From Ignavibacteriales bacterium (GTDB taxonomy: Bacteria > Bacteroidota > Ignavibacteria > UBA10030 > SZUA-254), in contig JACQYX010000244.1 of NCBI GenBank assembly GCA_016207985.1, forward strand, positions 1,818 through 8,826: DNA of 7,009 nt, in the 5' to 3' direction. Shown piece by piece: positions 5,514 through 7,009 of the stretch (its first letter is position 1; each line of letters begins with the position of its first letter). The position numbers and the translations under genes were made by a program. The notes under the pieces were generated by a model. It was not told the DNA's origin. It saw only the letters and a program-made list of their open reading frames with translations, and searched no databases.

Positions 5514-6266
5514 CTATAGATGCGGATGTCTATGTTTCAGTATATGTGGTTTCTCCAAACCGTGTACTAACATTAACTCTTCATTCGACAATAGATCAAC
5601 AGTGGGACCATCGGCAACTATTTTCCCTCGATCTAAAACAAGTGTTCGTGAGCATAGTTCCGTGATCATCTCTAAATCGTGCGATGCGATAATTTTTGTG
5701 GTTGGTATCGATTTTAGAAGTTTTTTCAGCTCCCTCCTTCCACGTGGATCAAGGTCTTTTGTCGGTTCATCAAGTGCAAACAGTCTTGGTTGACATGCAA
5801 GGATTCCCGCAATGCACACACGTTGTTTTTCTCCGCCGCTTAGATGATGTGCCGAACGATTATCATACCCCGATAAGCCGACTTTATTCAGTGCATCTTG
5901 CACCAGGTTTCTAACGACTTCTTCTGGTTCTCCAAATTGTTTAGGACCAAATGCCACATCTTCAGAAACAGTTGGGCAAAATAGTTGGTCATCGGGATTC
6001 TGAAAGAGTAAACCGACAAATTTATGAACCTCAAGAAGTGACTCGTCGGTGATCGGTTGACCGGCGAGTAATATTGCTGGAGACCGAGGTTTGTTTTCCG
6101 GTAACAGACCGTTTAGATGAAGTAATATTGTTGATTTACCAGCGCCATTAGGTCCGATCAGACCAACACATTCACCTTCGTTTATCTTGAAACTGACACC
6201 ACGTAGAGCTTCTGTACCGTCATGATACCGATAGTGAAGGTTTTGAACTTCGATTATTGGGATCAT
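5514..6266 (-). CDS. cbiO: Cobalt/nickel ECF transporter ATP-binding protein CbiO
   Basis: A 250-residue ABC ATPase that powers metal uptake together with CbiQ and a substrate-binding membrane subunit on the cytoplasmic face. Visible motifs: Walker A GPNGAGKST (38-46), Q-loop LFQNPDDQLF (87-96), signature LSGGEKQRV (142-150), Walker B with LFALDE (162-167), D-loop, and switch His H196 (ASHD). FQNPDDQLF is typical of the CbiO/EcfA branch. The protein ends in a histidine-rich tail (PHILKHRHPHL), a feature often seen in metal-transport ATPases and possibly metal-binding. I chose the ATG at 6266 over a TTG six bases upstream because AGAGG (6277-6273) is correctly spaced for it and because it overlaps the cbiQ stop as ATGA, implying translational coupling. 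Cobalt versus nickel cannot be decided here. Confidence 0.93.
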   Translation of the reverse strand: MIPIIEVQNLHYRYHDGTEALRGVSFKINEGECVGLIGPNGAGKSTILLHLNGLLPENKPRSPAILLAGQPITDESLLEVHKFVGLLFQNPDDQLFCPTVSEDVAFGPKQFGEPEEVVRNLVQDALNKVGLSGYDNRSAHHLSGGEKQRVCIAGILACQPRLFALDEPTKDLDPRGRRELKKLLKSIPTTKIIASHDLEMITELCSRTLVLDRGKIVADGPTVDLLSNEELMLVHGLEKPHILKHRHPHL

Positions 6267-6277
6267 CGCCAACCTCT
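6263..6277 (-). promoter_or_regulatory. cbiQ-cbiO ATGA overlap with ribosome binding site
   Basis: On the minus strand AGAGG (6277-6273) lies six bases before ATG (6266-6264), and that ATG shares bases with the cbiQ stop TGA (6265-6263). This sets the cbiO start and suggests that ribosomes finishing cbiQ restart on cbiO, keeping the two subunits in step. Confidence 0.8.
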
Positions 6278-6874
6278 TGAACGCATGGAAGCATAAATAC
6301 GTTCAGCTCGTTCAGTCGATCGTACAAAAAGTTGTCCTATAAGAACGGCACGGCTTTTCCATATGTGCGTTCTCGACCGTGTAAATGTTCGGCTCATTCT
6401 GGCGCGATTCATCTTTTCAACTTCATCTATCAAAACAAAAATATAACGATACATAAGAGCGAATATAGTTACGAGTAGTGCCGGTATGTGGATTCGTTTT
6501 AGAAAGTTCAATAAATCACCAAAAGGCGTCGTGTTTGATAGCAACACCATCGTGAATAAACATAGTGTACTTTTTGTCACCACCGATAAGAATATTTTTC
6601 CACCATTCGGTTGGAATAACAACAACACTGCTATTCCAACGACAAAAGGTTCGAGTAGTAATATTCGCCTCGCAAAAAAGGACAGTGGAATTCGACATAA
6701 CACACCCACAACAATCAATCCAGTGAATATTATCCCATAGAATAACATTTGGTAAGCAGGGATTAGAACAATACTCAAAATGAGTCCAACTGAGACTGAT
6801 ATCTTTAGTATAGTTGGAAGGCGATGGATAATACTATCGATGCGACTGTAGCGGTCAAGAAATTCGTGGCGCAT
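6263..6874 (-). CDS. cbiQ: Cobalt/nickel ECF transporter transmembrane protein CbiQ
   Basis: A 203-residue inner-membrane protein of the EcfT/CbiQ family, which couples ATP hydrolysis by CbiO to metal movement through the substrate-binding subunit. It opens with RHEFLDRYSRIDSIIHRL, very close to the CbiQ family start, supporting the ATG at 6874; a stop codon lies just upstream in frame. Hydrophobic segments lie near residues 22-39, 42-60, 71-87, 97-113 and 130-149. The cytoplasmic coupling part carries ARMSR (158-162) and SMRSRG (196-201), the latter matching the family's conserved ARG-type box that docks on the ATPase. At 203 residues it is at the short end for the family, because it stops two residues after that box. 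The ribosome binding site is weak (AAAGTGA about 9 bases upstream), and the gene follows its upstream neighbour by 21 bases. Confidence 0.92.
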   Translation of the reverse strand: MRHEFLDRYSRIDSIIHRLPTILKISVSVGLILSIVLIPAYQMLFYGIIFTGLIVVGVLCRIPLSFFARRILLLEPFVVGIAVLLLFQPNGGKIFLSVVTKSTLCLFTMVLLSNTTPFGDLLNFLKRIHIPALLVTIFALMYRYIFVLIDEVEKMNRARMSRTFTRSRTHIWKSRAVLIGQLFVRSTERAERIYASMRSRGWR

Positions 6875-6895
6875 GGATTATCGATTCACTTTAGT

Positions 6896-7009
6896 TTATG
6901 AATTCGATTTCTTTGTAACGAGACGAGCAAGTAAGAAAGAGAGTATTAAAACGATGACCATCCCGATTCCTCCGGCAATGATCGTAGCCCACTCAAACTG
7001 ATTTACCCC
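6896..7009 (-). CDS. C-terminal end of a PDGLE/CbiN-like metal-transport membrane protein (5' partial)
   Basis: On the minus strand a frame is open from the right edge to TAA at 6898-6896, giving 37 residues. It starts GVNQFEWATIIAGGIGM, continues as one hydrophobic helix, and ends LARLVTKKSNS. A short loop with W-A-T, an AGxxG turn, a membrane helix and a basic end is the usual C-terminal layout of PDGLE-domain proteins, which occur alone (NikN/CbiN-like) or fused to CbiM/NikM. Its place 21 bases before cbiQ on the same strand fits that role. Only the last part is visible, so whether it is a separate small subunit or the tail of a CbiM fusion cannot be decided. Confidence 0.7.
   Translation of the reverse strand, partial: GVNQFEWATIIAGGIGMVIVLILSFLLARLVTKKSNS

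Noticed and set aside
6264..6272. TTG at 6272 as the start of cbiO
   Set aside because: The ATG at 6266 has a better-spaced AGAGG and forms the ATGA overlap with the cbiQ stop; the TTG would leave only one base after AGAGG.
6486..6740. Plus-strand 84-codon open frame opposite cbiQ
   Set aside because: Entirely antisense to a well-supported membrane protein gene; no independent support.

Overview
The window most likely comes from a member of the Bacteroidota/Chlorobi (FCB) lineage, probably an Ignavibacteria- or Kapabacteria-like organism. The main evidence is the end of the large first gene, which has a type IX secretion (T9SS) sorting tail of the style common there (YPNPFNPTTTIKFDLP, then LKVYNVLGQEV, LASGVYFYRL and a final KKMLLMK). 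Base composition is moderate and intergenic DNA is AT-rich. The lineage is inferred from protein style, not from a marker gene.

Left part (1-4550, + strand): the 3' 1,515 codons of one very large gene that runs off the left edge. It encodes a modular surface or secreted protein. From N to C it has an array of 87-residue Ig-like (He_PIG-type) units, each with two cysteines; two ASH/HYDIN-like beta-sandwich units; two DxDG-containing prealbumin-like units; about 350 residues I cannot assign; and the T9SS tail.

Centre (4551-5020): a 470-base gene-free stretch. Its first 270 bases are packed with inverted repeats: a nested 9+8 bp stem, then perfect 9 bp and 13 bp stems and a 15 bp stem with one G-T wobble. 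Two long-range arms could compete with the local hairpins. The last 90 bases hold a promoter-like TTGACA/TACTTT pair and a perfect 16-bp AT palindrome just before the next gene.

Next (5021-5473, + strand): a small stand-alone CheY-like receiver protein with all key phosphorylation residues, no output domain and a charged tail.

Right part (5514-7009, - strand): an energy-coupling-factor (ECF) type cobalt/nickel uptake operon, convergent with the receiver gene. In transcription order it has the C-terminal end of a membrane protein resembling a PDGLE/CbiN-type subunit, then cbiQ (transmembrane coupling protein), then cbiO (ATPase). cbiQ and cbiO share an ATGA overlap. The substrate-binding CbiM/NikM part and the operon promoter are outside the window, so cobalt and nickel cannot be told apart here.

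I see no tRNA, rRNA, CRISPR array, transposase or phage gene. The most notable parts are the regular cysteine-containing repeat array, the unassigned pre-tail region of the surface protein, and the hairpin cluster behind it.
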